DNA from: Asparagopsis taxiformis
Lineage: Eukaryota > Rhodophyta > Florideophyceae > Bonnemaisoniales > Bonnemaisoniaceae
Direction: 5' to 3'
Length of the DNA stretch: 64,000 nucleotides
Assembly (NCBI GenBank): GCA_030407315.1
Contig: JALQPE010002144.1
Coordinates: 29,371 to 93,370, forward strand
Shown here piece by piece: positions 39,568 to 51,301 of the stretch. The number at the start of each line of letters is the position of its first letter. The first letter of the stretch is position 1. The notes beneath the pieces were generated by a model, which worked only from the letters and a program-made list of their open reading frames with translations, had not been told where the DNA came from and made no database searches. The position numbers were made by a program, and so were the translations under genes.

Positions 39568-40173
39568 CTACATCATGTCCATACAAGCATTACGTGGCAT
39601 GCGTGCCTGTAGTCTCAAGAAACGTCTCTGCTTCTTCGTCAAATTGCCCGTCAAGCGATTTAAATTACAAAGAGTTGCATAATAAAAAACAGGAAGACCA
39701 CGATTACGGGAAAAATTCGGCGGTGGTAGATTGAGCATAATAGTCTGACCTACTTGGTACGACACGCCACAACCTGCGCTCTCCAAGGGGCTGACGACCA
39801 GGAAGTTGCCATTCCGAACGGTGAAAGGCTTGCATCCACGGAATCGCTGTTGAAAACGTAATTCATAGATAAACCTTCCATCCCTAGGAAATACCATCTC
39901 TGTACCGGGACAGGGAAAATTTCCGTCCGGACATAGCTTACTGCACGGGCGTGACGGACAAAAACAAGGCGGTTGCGCGCATTTCCTTTTGCAGGGATTT
40001 AGTCTGCATCGCGGTATTTCGGCACGGATGGAGACCACACGGGCGGTTACAACGCTATCGGAGCGTCTGTAGGCGTCTGCAAAAGTCAGTCCGCGACAGG
40101 TGCAGCTTGCAGCTGGATTGGCGTTGTGGAGGAAGAGGAGGAGGGCTAGGAGAAGGGGGAGATGGCGAAGCAT
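39568..40173 (-). CDS. Secreted TIMP/NTR-like protein, long form (copy A)
   Basis: 201 residues from ATG 40173. The signal peptide (HLPLLLALLLFLHNANPAAS) leads to CTCRGLTFADAYRRSD. The NTR core includes VVTARVVSIRAEIP, a cysteine-dense insertion (RLNPCKRKCAQPPCFCPSRP and on to NFPCPG), FIYELRFQQRFRGCKPF, the SAGCGVSYQVGQTIMLNLPP block, a late TLCNLN and a basic tail KKQRRFLRLQ. The first 98 residues are identical to copy B at 42819-43424, while the rest differs at about a dozen positions. Its product should be secreted; target unknown. Confidence 0.8.
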   Translation of the reverse strand: MLRHLPLLLALLLFLHNANPAASCTCRGLTFADAYRRSDSVVTARVVSIRAEIPRCRLNPCKRKCAQPPCFCPSRPCSKLCPDGNFPCPGTEMVFPRDGRFIYELRFQQRFRGCKPFTVRNGNFLVVSPLESAGCGVSYQVGQTIMLNLPPPNFSRNRGLPVFYYATLCNLNRLTGNLTKKQRRFLRLQARMPRNACMDMM

Positions 40174-41564
40174 GTTTGCGGGATGGTTGGTGGGGTTGGT
40201 GGGAGTTGAGGTCTTTAGATGGGTATTTATGGTAGTGAAGGACGGGTTGGCGATTTTTTTTGGTCTATGAGATGTTGATGTTATGGGTGAGTTTGTGATA
40301 AATTGTTGTTTTTGATGCTCTTGGTGTGGTTGCTTGTGTAATTGAGGTATTGAGCGGCGAGAAGGCGTGGTGACATGATGTTGTGGTTATGGTTTGTAAC
40401 GGGTACGCGTGGTGCATCATTGCATGAATTCATCGCTAAGGTCGGTTGAGTATACAATGAATTCATGTGCAGGGATTATTTTTGCTACCTGTATGATCAT
40501 TACTAGGGTTGTGTATTGGTACCAGCATGATTTACGACTTATGACGGCATCGAGCATCATATGAATAGAGATGAAGCGTAATGGTGGGGATAACTTGAAG
40601 ACGGGGAGCATGTTTGCGGATTGGGCTTTTCCGTCTGCGAGGGTAGAGGAAAACAGAGGACGTGATTTTGCGCAGAACAGTCTGAATACCGTAGACTATC
40701 TAGCCGCTTTATCGATATTTCACTCATGTCGACGGATTGTATAGGATACGAGACAAAATTTGATTATTCGGGATACCCAACGATACCAGGAGTCGAGTTC
40801 CTGGACTCATACATGGCTCATCCAGAAATCATCATCGTTCGTCCATGCCATACATAATTACCGATCACCGCTCTGACACCCCTGCGCCATGGGATCCCGA
40901 CAGAATTATCATCTTGCTTCGTCTTGCATGGTCAGGCCGGGCCACCCGGGTCCAACACTGACATCACAACTTGTGATTCACGACTGTTATGTTCACGCGT
41001 CGCAAGATGCAACACATTGTGACTCATACGTATCCATTGATACACGACACGAATTGGTTACTGTGACAGCATATCTACAGCCATCATTCCTGCACCGGAT
41101 ATCACATCGACAACGTGGTTCAATTGTGGTCTGCTCGTCGCTTCGATTCAGACGATTCATCCATTGCCGTTCCACGAATAGACTTTCCTAAGGGGCTGCC
41201 TCCTTACTCCCTGCAACCAATACCGTGTCGCGGCGCATACCACCCATCCGTTTACTCCTATCGTCTGGCACATCCCTCTCGTCTTGTCGATGGTGTCTTC
41301 ATTTTATTTCGTACGTTCATTTTTTCGTTCCTCTGTCTGTGTGTTTGACGCTGTGTCTATTTTTTCTCAGATACAAGCAATATAGTAAATCGCATACAAG
41401 ACAAAATATAGCAAACAGTGCTGGGTAAAAAAATCTCCGTAGACGGTCCAACCTTGTCATTATTCAGTACAAAACCTACCAACCAAATGCACTCGGACAA
41501 ATCTCATAACAATACCCAAAAAACACCACCGCCACCGCATTCATGCACCTGAAAACTCTCCGCA
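40174..41564. other. Intergenic part of duplication unit A
   Basis: No gene is supported. It includes the promoter of copy A and sequence matching 43425-44530 and 45400-45860 of unit B. The B-unit segment carrying the short TIMP-like gene is missing here. Confidence 0.5.
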
Positions 41565-41850
41565 ATGATCCCCAAACACATCCCCCTCATTCTCCTCCTC
41601 ACAACCTCCACAACCACAAACGCCTGTCTCTTCGCGCCACCAGACCTTCCGTGACCGATTTAGATCCTCACGCAGTGTAATCTGCATACGAGTAATCTCT
41701 GTCGAAACACCTCCACTACCGACCATACCGGCCTGTGCCGGTCGCATTTCAACAACGGGTTGTGACGAGGATGGTATCCGCGAGAAAGTTCAATCCAATG
41801 TCCCCCTGTCTATTCTCCATCTTCGTCCTACTCCCTCGTCTACGCAGATC
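41565..41850 (+). pseudogene. Broken TIMP-like gene (unit A)
   Basis: It begins ATG with MIPKHIPLILLLTTSTTTNA, a signal peptide, then CLF where the family has CxC, and stops after about 30 codons at TGA. The following text is homologous to the unit B pseudogene at 45871 (for example the block encoding the region before GRI and STTG) but no continuous frame remains. The third-position Cys of the start motif is also lost (CLF for CLC). Confidence 0.65.
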
Positions 41851-42818
41851 TGTAATTGTGTTGTCACTATTAATTGGTAATCAACGCAGTGAGCCGTGAA
41901 GGTGAGGTCGCACAGTACCAATACATGGCTCCTACCACGTCAGCTGCCACGATCCCACACGTATACCACGTACGTAGGGTGAACAGATAACCCTGCAGAC
42001 ATTTACAAAAATCCATGTAACTGAAGTAGCCCAGCCATTGGTATCGCAACAAGTGGTCCAGCCACTATCAGCTTAAACAGGCGAATTGAAAAATCTGAAA
42101 TAGAAGCTGAGAAAGTAACGAGAATTGGTCCGTTTCAACTTGGTTGAAGGGTACGGGGCGCTCTGGCTGGCTCGGCAGGAAGACTGAAACACTCCGTCAT
42201 CGATTGAACAGAAATACTGCAGGGTACATATGTTGACGAGAAGAGTAAAAGTGCTGCGGGCGGCCAATCCGGCAGGTCTATCGGTGATGCGAAATGTTGC
42301 ACCGCTCTAAAGTTTCACCAAGCAATGCAGACAAAGAGGCATGGTTTGAGATGTATTGTATAGTTATCGAATGAGACTAGCGAATTGGGCGTATGCACTA
42401 TCTCTGCAGGCCACAGAGCCGAGTCGGCGACGTACTTTGGGGCAATATCATCAAGGCATCTAGCATGCAGAGACCAAGGTTTCCAGTGGGGGAAACGTGG
42501 CAAGGAGACAAATTTGAATAGGTGCTACGAAAAATCACACGTGTTATGGCATCAGATTTGTTTTATTTGATCTTCATTCGGCTTCGAGTGCATATAGATC
42601 TGTCCAGGGTGCTGCTGCAGTGGCTACACACATCAAACCCAGTTGACGCATAGGCTAGTAGTCTTACTGCTCTGACAGAGAGGCATTGCAACATTCTGTC
42701 CGGGGAAATAAATTCGTCTGACACATGTTTACACGTCCGCAGACGTGTCATCTAACACTATCCCATCGATACCGCTGCACCGAATCTCAAGTCTCCGCAC
42801 ACCAAAGCATCATGGAGT

Positions 42819-43424
42819 CTACATCATGTTCATACAAGCATTACGCGGCATGCGCGCCTGTAGTCTCAAGAAACGTCTCTGCTTCTTCGTCAAATTGCCC
42901 GTCAAACGATTTAAATCACAAAGAGTAGTATAATAGAAAACTGGAAAATCACGGTGATGTGAAAAAGCCGGCGACGGTAGATTGAGCATTATAGTCTGAC
43001 CTACTTGGAACGACACGCCACAACCTGCGCTCTGCACGGGGCTGACGACCAGGAAGTTGCCATTCCGAACGGTGAAAGGCTTGCATCCACGGAATCGCTG
43101 TTGAAAACGTAATTCATAGATAAACGTTCCATCCCTGGGAAATACCATCTCTGTACCGGGACAGGGAAAATTTCCGTCCGGACATAGCTTACTGCATGGA
43201 CGTGACGGACAAAAACAAGGCGGTTGCGCGCATTTCCTTTTGCAGGGATTTAGTCTGCATCGCGGTATTTCGGCACGGATGGAGACCACACGGGCGGTTA
43301 CAACGCTATCGGAGCGTCTGTAGGCGTCTGCAAAAGTCAGTCCGCGACAGGTGCAGCTTGCAGCTGGATTGGCGTTGTGGAGGAAGAGGAGGAGGGCTAG
43401 GAGAAGGGGGAGATGGCGAAGCAT
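42819..43424 (-). CDS. Secreted TIMP/NTR-like protein, long form (copy B)
   Basis: 201 residues from ATG 43424, although the frame is open upstream to 43775 without conservation. The layout is the same as copy A: signal peptide, mature start CTCRG, Cys-rich insertion, RGCKPF, SAGCGVSFQVGQ, late TLCDLN and basic C terminus. Differences from copy A cluster in the last half (SPVQ for SPLE, LPSPAFSHHRDF for LPPPNFSRNRGL, TTLCD for ATLCN), while the first 98 residues and about 75 bp upstream are essentially identical. Confidence 0.8.
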   Translation of the reverse strand: MLRHLPLLLALLLFLHNANPAASCTCRGLTFADAYRRSDSVVTARVVSIRAEIPRCRLNPCKRKCAQPPCFCPSRPCSKLCPDGNFPCPGTEMVFPRDGTFIYELRFQQRFRGCKPFTVRNGNFLVVSPVQSAGCGVSFQVGQTIMLNLPSPAFSHHRDFPVFYYTTLCDLNRLTGNLTKKQRRFLRLQARMPRNACMNMM

Positions 43425-44661
43425 GTTTGCGGGATGGTTGGTGGGGTTGGTGGGAGTTGAGGTCTTTAGATGGGTATTTATGGTAGTGAAGGACGGGTCG
43501 GCAATTTTTTTGGGTCGATGATGAGATGTGGAGGTTGTGAGTGGGTGGATGGGTTTGTGATAGACTGTGGTTACTGATGCTTTTGGTGTGATTGCTTGTG
43601 TGATTGAGTTATCGAGTGGAGAGTAGGCGCGGTGACATGATGTTATGGTTTGCAATGGAGAGGCGTGGGGCATCGTTGATATGGATTTGTTGCAAAGATT
43701 AGATGTGTATACAATGAATTTATGTGTAGGGATTATTATTTCAACTTGTAGGATCATCACTGGGGTTATTGGCACCAGCTCATTTGACGAGATATAGCGG
43801 CGTTGAACATTGTGTGATTAGGAGTGAAGCGTAGTGGTGGGGATAACTCGATGACGGGGAGCATGTTTGCAGATTGGCTCCTTCAGCGACGGTAGAGGAA
43901 AACAGAGTAGGATGTGAAGGCTGTTTCTGGAATGAGTTTGTGCGGAACAATACGAATATCAATACTACACGACCAGAATTTCCAGGAAACAAGAAATGGC
44001 AATATTGTTTTTTTTCTGTTCCCATGGTGCGAAGCTACCCTACAGCTTTGCATGGCTGGTTTTAGTAACCAATCCTTTTCGGTTGCCTCGGGGGATGGCG
44101 TTTGGTACCCTCGGATGCCCCGCGGTAGCGTCGATATCCTTCGTTCACCTCTACTTGTCACGCATGTTGGTGGGTCTTTAATTGATCTTTTAGGAACGAG
44201 ATATCATTGATTTCTCGAGATACCTCAACTCGAGACTCGGATCCAGCAAGGCGCATCTATAAATCATCACTGTTTGTATCAAAAAACCCGTGTCATACGC
44301 AATGACACACGGGCGCTCTTGTGCCCCTGTGGCGTGGGATCCCGACACAATCCATCACCTCGCATCATCCCGCATGGACTCGTCGGACCACTTGGGTCCA
44401 GCGCTAATATCACAACTCAAAAATGCGATGTTCACACGTCACGAGATGCAACACTCTACGACTCGTACGTATGACATGACGCAAAACACACAATTCGGTT
44501 ACCGTATGCCTCCATCGGTCATTCCTTCTCATCACGGCACCGATATCTAAATCATCACCCTTCCCATCCCCATTACAACGGTTAGAAGACCCCAACCATT
44601 TACTCCAACACCCTAAAACCATCCACCTCACCCACCGCACCCCCACCGACCCACCACCACC

Positions 44662-45144
44662 ATGAACGCTCTCAAGACACTCCTCTTCTCCCTCCTCCTC
44701 CTCACCGCCCACAGCTGCTCTTGTTTCCCCGCCACGCTCGCGGAAAACTACGCGGGAGCGGAGGTCGTGGTGCGCGCTCGGGTGCAGTCTGTGACAATAA
44801 GCAGGCCGTCGCCACGACCGTGTTCGAACGGGCTGTGTCAATTTGTGGAAGGCACCGTCACGCATGTACTGCGTCTACAGCGACGTCTCAAGGGCTGTCG
44901 ACCGACGCGAACCTTTGTGGCGACATCTAGTGATCAGGGTTCTTTATGTGGTATCACACTCGCAGCTGGGCGTAGTTATGTGCTGTTTCTGCGTCAACCG
45001 TCGGTCCGGGTCGCTGATGGACGCTCGGAATTCTCCATCAACCTCTGTGGCGGCATTCGCGTCTGGGGGTCGCTCACGCGTCCCGAGAGACGCTTTCTGT
45101 TGCGCAGGGCGCTCCGACCGCGTAATCGATGCTTGATGCGCTGA
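44662..45144 (+). CDS. Secreted TIMP/NTR-like protein, short form
   Basis: 160 residues from ATG 44662 in a CCACCATGA context. The signal peptide (LKTLLFSLLLLTAHS) puts CSCFPA at the mature N terminus. NTR features: YAGAEVVVRARVQSV, VTHVLRLQRRLKGCRP, SLCGITLAAGRSYVLFLRQP, a late NLCGG, and RPERRFLLRRALRPRNRC. It has only a short CSNGLC loop where long members have the Cys-rich insertion. It is present only in duplication unit B. The tail RRFL...RNRC is shared with the other members. Confidence 0.8.
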   Translation: MNALKTLLFSLLLLTAHSCSCFPATLAENYAGAEVVVRARVQSVTISRPSPRPCSNGLCQFVEGTVTHVLRLQRRLKGCRPTRTFVATSSDQGSLCGITLAAGRSYVLFLRQPSVRVADGRSEFSINLCGGIRVWGSLTRPERRFLLRRALRPRNRCLMR

Positions 45145-45870
45145 TAGGTGGTGTAGATTTGTGATGTAGCTCGTATGTTTCTGCGTGGTTGATTTGTTTG
45201 TAAAATGGGTTGTATTGTACGATACGTCGTTGTGTATTGGATGAATGGTTGCATGGCCTTTGAGATGACCAACAATGAGGGAGCAACTGAGCTGTTGTCG
45301 CTAATCGCTGATCGGATCGTGTCTCAGTTGGTGTAATTTTTCTGAATTGAGACACGCATGGCTCTTCGACGATTCACATCCGGCAATGGATTCGTGAGCA
45401 TTTAATTCTAGCCTTGTCATCGCTACGATTCAGACACCGATTCAGCTGCAGTTGTCATCCACTATCGTTCCGCAAATAGACTTTCTCAAGGAACTGTCCC
45501 CTTACTCCCTGCGACCAATACCGTGCCGCGGCACATACCACCCTTCCGTGTACACCCATCGTCTGGCACATTTCTCTCGTCTTGTTGACGGCGCCTTTAT
45601 ATTGTTTCGCTCGTTTGTTCCTCTGTTTGTGTGTGTGGCACCGTATCCGTTTTTTCTATCAGGCGCAAGTAACATGGTAAATCACATGCAAGACACAATA
45701 TAACAAACAGTGCTGTACAACATCTCCATAGACGACCCATCCTTGCAATCATTCAGTACATACCAACCAAATCCACTTCGACAAATCTCATATTTACCTC
45801 TCCAAATCCCATAACAATATCCAAAAAAACGCCACCGCTGCCGCATCTAGACACCCGAAAACTCTCCGTA

Positions 45871-46331
45871 ATGATCCCCAAACACATCCTCCTTGCGACC
45901 CCCACAACCAGAAACGCATGTCTCTGCGCGCCAGCCCAGACCTTCCATGGCCGATTCAGATCCTCACGCTGTGTAATCTGTGTGCGATAATTCCTGTTGA
46001 AACGCCTCTAGTGCCAATTGTACTGGTCTGTACAGGTCGCATTATTTCAACAACAGGTGGCAACGAGGAAGGTATCAATATATCCCTGCTACCACGTCGA
46101 CCGCACATTGTTCCAATTCCGTCCGGTACCATCGTCTACAAACTGCGTGTTGTGCAGACTTTCCGTGGATGCGGTCCGGAGAGAACCTTCTTCAGGACGA
46201 GCCCCATCGGTACCACTATGTGTGGCGTAAGATTCCAGCGCGGCGAGCATTATCTGTTATGTCTTAGCGCACCGGCGACTGGACAGGGTTCGCTTCCGGG
46301 CACGTTGTTCAGATTGTTGAGCTGCGCTTAG
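45871..46331 (+). pseudogene. Broken TIMP-like gene (unit B)
   Basis: ATG 45871 starts MIPKHILLATPTTRNA, then CLCAPAQTFHGRFRSSRCVI and a stop. Coding continues in another frame to 46331 with VYKLRVVQTFRGCGPERTFF and TTMCGVRFQRGEHYLLCL, the expected NTR blocks. At least one frameshift separates the halves, and the signal peptide has lost much of its hydrophobic core compared with unit A. No intron consensus rescues the frame. Confidence 0.65.
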
Positions 46332-47385
46332 TATCGCATTTGGAGCGCGCTGTCGGGGAGTGAGCACATGTTTTTGAAGAATAATTCGGGATTGCTGGAG
46401 AATCGCTGCGTGCAGATTGAAAGATTGGTGGGTTGATGGTTGTGTATTGAGACATGGGCGGACTTGTTAGTTTGGGAATTGTCAGGAGAAGCAGTGGTTT
46501 TGCATGAGGATGGTAGAATCGAGTGAATGGGTTGATTCAAACAGAGAAAACATGAGGTACTTTGTGAGCCTTGTTATTCAGAAAATGATGGGTGTAATGC
46601 GTTTGGCAACGGCGGAAGCATTTCGAGAGATGTGATTGATGGTGATGAACAGATGACATAATTTGGATAAATGTTGTAGAATGTGCGTTGTAGATCACAT
46701 CATCCACCGATGGACTGGTTTGTGCGTGTTGATGTAGTGCAATTTTTTGCCAATGTCTGCTCCAGCTGCTCGCCTCACCCCTAATCTGGATGAAATTTAT
46801 TCAAAGCTCAAGTTGAAAACATTCGTGCATGTCAAGCTTAGCATAGTTGTTCACAGCAAACGTTGCAGACCTGGTTGCTCTAATTCCTCTTTCCCAATCT
46901 CCCCGTTTTAAAATCTCGAAAGCAGAATACACTACTGGTGTATAATATACACTATATTTGCAGTGTATCGTTAGGAGTGCGATTTCTGCCAAGGTCGTTA
47001 GGCTGCAGTTTCCAATTGCATGGTGGTCACCATTCCAAGAGAGGAAATAAATCTTGCGAAAAATCGCAGCCTCTACTCAGATTTACACTCACGACAGCCC
47101 CGATATGAAAGTCGGATCACTGGCGAACATTCACGACCTTCCAAGTATTCATATCCCTGTTATACTGTTCTGGTTGCCAACGATTCCTACAGCTGCGAAT
47201 CAACATACAAGCCAAAGAACTGCTAGGAGGACTACCCCCATTTACTGATTACCAAATATGCTCTAAAAGCGACCTCTTACTACCTGATCCATGCGACAAA
47301 TGTTTATCGTGCCACAAGCACGGGTATGTCAACGAGCCAATTCCCAACAAGGCATCGCGAAATAAACAGGACAATGCAACCAACA
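46332..47385. other. Intergenic 1.05 kb
   Basis: Short frames only. It lies between the 3' ends of the broken unit B gene and the last TIMP-like gene. No repeat structure is seen. Confidence 0.5.
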
Positions 47386-47997
47386 CTACCCAGTCAACTG
47401 TGCACTCGGACTGCACCTATTTTCCGGTTTCCGGCTTTCCCTGCGTAAAAACCGCCGTTCCCTCCTCGTAAGACTGGAAGCAAGACGATGCATTTGACAA
47501 AGATTAAGCGAATAGAAAATCGACAAACCAACCGGTCTTGTAAACGTGGGCGGCGGCAAATTGAGCATTACCACATCGCCGACCGAAAATGAAACACCAC
47601 AAGTAGCGCTCTGAACCGCACTAACTCCTTCAAACAACTGGGGACTAACCGTGATTGGTGGACATCCCTTGAAAGACCGAATGAACCGGAACCCATAAAT
47701 GATATTTCCAACCTGCGGAAGCGCCAGGGCAGTGCCTGGGCAGGGGAAGACGCCACTCGGGCATAGCTCGCTGCATGGCCGACTTGGGCAGATGCATGGC
47801 GCCGTGATACAGAATATGTTGCATGGCACGGGGACACAGTATGGGATCTGGGATCGGATGCTCTTCACACGAGCGATCACTACCGTGTCAGCGGTGTTGT
47901 ACGCCTCCCTGAACGTTGATGGTAGGCATGTGCACGCAGTTGCGCTGCGCTGCGTCAGGACGAGCGTGAAGACTAGTAGTAGGAGGAAGGAATTCAT
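47386..47997 (-). CDS. Secreted TIMP/NTR-like protein, long form
   Basis: 203 residues from ATG 47997. The signal peptide (FLLLLVFTLVLTQRSATA) predicts a mature start CTCLPSTFREAYNTAD. It carries the Cys-rich insertion (VPVPCNIFCITAPCICPSRP, then CSELC and FPCPG), closely matching the CPSRPCS motif of copies A and B, followed by FRFIRSFKGCPP, ATCGVSFSVGDVVMLNLPPP, a late NLCQM and RRERRFLRRESRKPENRC. It is about 4 kb beyond unit B and not part of the duplication. Confidence 0.8.
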   Translation of the reverse strand: MNSFLLLLVFTLVLTQRSATACTCLPSTFREAYNTADTVVIARVKSIRSQIPYCVPVPCNIFCITAPCICPSRPCSELCPSGVFPCPGTALALPQVGNIIYGFRFIRSFKGCPPITVSPQLFEGVSAVQSATCGVSFSVGDVVMLNLPPPTFTRPVGLSIFYSLNLCQMHRLASSLTRRERRFLRRESRKPENRCSPSAQLTG

Positions 47998-50213
47998 TTC
48001 GGGTGGTCGTGCGTTATAATGTTTGGATTTGCAGTGGTTCGCGTTTTGGTTTTATAGTAAGATAGGTGCCATGACGTGGTGGTTTGGATGTGGTCTATGA
48101 GGAGACCCATGTTCGCAAGGATACATGTTGAATTGGGTCAATAGTCGGTTTCGGTATGACACTGGTCGTTGCGATCGCCAATGCAAATCGTGTATTCACT
48201 CGAGAAATTTCGCAGAGTAGATTGAGAAATGTGCCGCGTTGACTATACACAATGCCTTGACATGACATGGAGATATGGTTGTGCAACTGAATTTATGCAA
48301 CTTTGTTGATTAATTTACCTGTCATACATGCAAGAAGGGTGCGTAGTGGAAGCGGTAACCTCCTTGTTGCATCTGCCCATGTTTCAATGGGATGGGATAC
48401 AGTAATAATTGAATATACTGGGATAGTCATCCCGACTTCAAGTTGAACCTTTCGTTCAAATCGCCATAATTTTAAAACATTGTTGTTCTTCTCCATTACC
48501 CTAACGTCGTCTCCACAACCTAACATCATCTTTAGCTATTGAATTCCCATGTACGTATTGTTCCATTGCACCACCAAACATTCAGTCAAACCCGAGCCCA
48601 TTCCAGTATATTTCAATTTTCGAATTGTCTATTCCGAAGAGAACGCCTCTGCTCAAGAACATCACAGTGTACGAAAAATGCAATGCTCATAGTCTTTTCA
48701 GTCCAAAACAATCAGACATCGCGGCCTGGAGCGTCCTCAGAGGCATTGTATCTGCAAATCATGTGGGCCTATCACAAGAGGAACCGCGTAATCCCTAGAC
48801 AAGTGGATGGGATGCCTCGAGTCAGTCATAAGATTTTGATATACCGGTATGACAGACTGGACCAATGACAATTACAAATCAAAGGTCCATTTGCAACCGT
48901 CATTCAGCATCCTCACCAAACAACTTACACATGCCTCTATCCCTGTTGCCTCCTTCCGAACAAATCTATCATCCCGACCTGGTTGACCCTTGTGATTTCG
49001 CGAGGCACCTATCAACTATCTGCTTGGAAAGTCCCAGGTGGTCAGTAGAATGCGTGGATTTCTGATTCATGTTTGGAAAATATCAGGCGAAAGATTGTAG
49101 CTTGGACAAAAATCGGGGTACAATGAACATCTTATTCTGGTCTTATCAGCTTGTAGGGTCCATCATCCCGGATAGCGTACATTCTGACATTTCATCTGTT
49201 TTCCTTCAACGACGTGTAATTTAAGAACATTCGAAAACCAAAACTCTCTGTGTCCATGGTGCTCGATGTGCTCGAGATCTTCTGCATCTTCCACCATCTT
49301 GATTTCATTCCAAGGTATGCATGTTCAACAGAAGACACTTCTCTCTGAACTGTTAACACCGGTATGGGAAGCAATTGATAGCGCGGAAATATGAAGAAAG
49401 CAATTGTCCTTATTTTTCCACCGTACCTATTCCAGTATCGACAGAACACTGGCGACTTGTTCTATTCTCTCAGCCAGCCATTTCTAGAACTGTTGATAGA
49501 TAAACCGGAGATAGACGGAGAAAACGCGGTGTCATGTTTTGAACATGCGTAGCAGATTATCTATTGCTTGGCCTCCACGGAGAACAAGGGTGGGTTTTCA
49601 TGTTCCTTTGGCGCAAACACCGAAGATATGTCTATTTCATCTTATTTTGTGAATTTGTTCCGTTTCAACCCGTAAGCGCTATCATTCTGTCCTGTTGAAC
49701 ACTCTACATGATTTGAAAATATAGGGATAGAAGATGTAAGAAAAGGAAGTGCCATTACTATACCGCGCGAACGCATGAGGTCTACATTTTCATTGAATGA
49801 ATATCGATGATAGCCAGAATATATAGAGTGAAAGAAACCTAAGTGAAATGAACCATGACAACAATGTTCATGGACTTCTGCGACATGAGATGGAGTTTGA
49901 TAGCAAACATACTATGACACACGCGTTGAATGAAGACAATTTTTCATTCTCGTCTAGTGTGCAGTCGGCCTCGTTCCTCCTTGCGGAGTATACTTTCCTG
50001 AGTGGAATAAGCGCTTATGATTTGCGCGTCTACAAACATCATACATAATCAGGAATGAAAACTTGCTTGTCCATTCGTGTCTGTGTCAAAATGGATTGCA
50101 ACAGCCGCAACAAGCTGTCAAGGATGAACCATGATCTCAAGTTCAACGAAATTGATCTATGTGATGTCGTGTTATTGCTGAATGTTGAAATAATTGCAAT
50201 TTGTTAGTGGGAT
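47998..50213. other. Unassigned 2.2 kb
   Basis: No frame has recognisable features or a good start. AT-richer than the gene island. It ends at the ATT target duplication of the Harbinger element. Confidence 0.45.
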
Positions 50214-50216
50214 ATT

Positions 50217-51016
50217 AGACGAATTCTGGAGTTCCCATATGGGAATATACGGAAATGGCATGGGAATTTTGTGCGCATGGCTGGGCAGAGGGAGCGGTGT
50301 TCGCACGGAGCCTTTGTTTATCACACGCTGCCCAGGGAGCATGTGCAAACCTTACAGTAAAGACAAATGGCATGAATAGTTTTAGGAATTGTGTTACGGT
50401 GATTTCAATGCTAAGTAAAAGAGTCACGGTTCTTCGTGCACTCGTAACGCGTCAAGTGAAAGACAGTTGTCTCGAAATCTCGACTCTGGGATATGAGCTC
50501 GTATCTCAACGAGATCGTGTGCGGATGTAGCTACATACAGCGTTCAGATGACATACGCTGCGGGCAGCCACGCAGGATGTTTCACATCAACCTTCTATCT
50601 ACTTCATCACTCCAATCATTTTCTGCTTTGAAGTGGCCCAGATACCAGTGCAGCTACATTGGTCGTGATTATCGTAGCTGCATTGTCTGTGTCATTCTTT
50701 CGCAATCGAAAGGCGCAAGTCGGAAACCGCAAGTTCACAGCACAATGGCGCTATCTTGAATCAAACAATAGAAATGCACTGCGTTTATGAGACAGACAAC
50801 AAGGCGAATCTTGTACACGAAAAAGAAGCCAGCACATCGCGTGTGGAGGGTACATCTCATCGTGCAATTTGCCACCAATCTAAGATATGAACTGCATATA
50901 CCAACGAGCTTTTCGAAGAGTGACGGCTGCACAGAAAAACAAACCCCTGCAGTCGAAACTACCCGACGATAGTCGATGATGTGAAGGATGCAGAGAAAGG
51001 TGTGACAGACAGGTAC
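50217..51016 (+). repeat. Harbinger left terminal inverted repeat (800 bp)
   Basis: Mirror copy of 57578-58377. It contains the 14-bp palindrome TTCCCATATGGGAA at 50232-50245, with its partner at 58349-58362. Frames inside it are duplicated in the other arm and are not genes. Confidence 0.9.
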
Positions 51017-51301
51017 GAATGCAAGAAGAAATAAATTTTCCCTAGCTGCAGTGTGACATGATGCAGTTGTGGCTAAAATATATCAGCCGGAATCAGCTCG
51101 GAAGGAAGTTACTTGGGTGATAGGATGGAGTTGTACCAATTTTGCATCTTGAGTATTTGAGAAACTGTTGGAACCCGTTCATGTTCTATCTGGAAGTAAA
51201 GTGCGCAATTTTTCTTGTGTGATTGCGGAAGTTTATTCGAAAGGAGTGAAATCATAAGATTGGCTGCAAACGGAACGTTAACTTCAAATCTGCTTGCGCA
51301 A

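Larger units (their letters stand above)
38990..41850. repeat. Segmental duplication, unit A
   Basis: This stretch is homologous in order and orientation to about 42165-46100. Shared landmarks are the CACTCCGTC block (near 39040 and 42193), the TIMP-like gene (39568-40173 and 42819-43424), the GGGATCCCGACA block (40890 and 44336), the region near 41160-41350 and 45460-45610, and the broken gene (41565 and 45871). Unit A lacks about 0.9 kb that in unit B holds the short TIMP-like gene. Outer parts are clearly diverged, but a core around 39,790-40,250 is nearly identical to its partner. Confidence 0.8.
42165..46100. repeat. Segmental duplication, unit B
   Basis: Partner of 38990-41850, about 3.2 kb downstream in the same orientation. 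It holds copy B of the long TIMP-like gene, an additional short TIMP-like gene (44662-45144) not present in unit A, and the better-preserved copy of the broken gene. The extra gene makes unit B about 1 kb longer. Confidence 0.8.
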
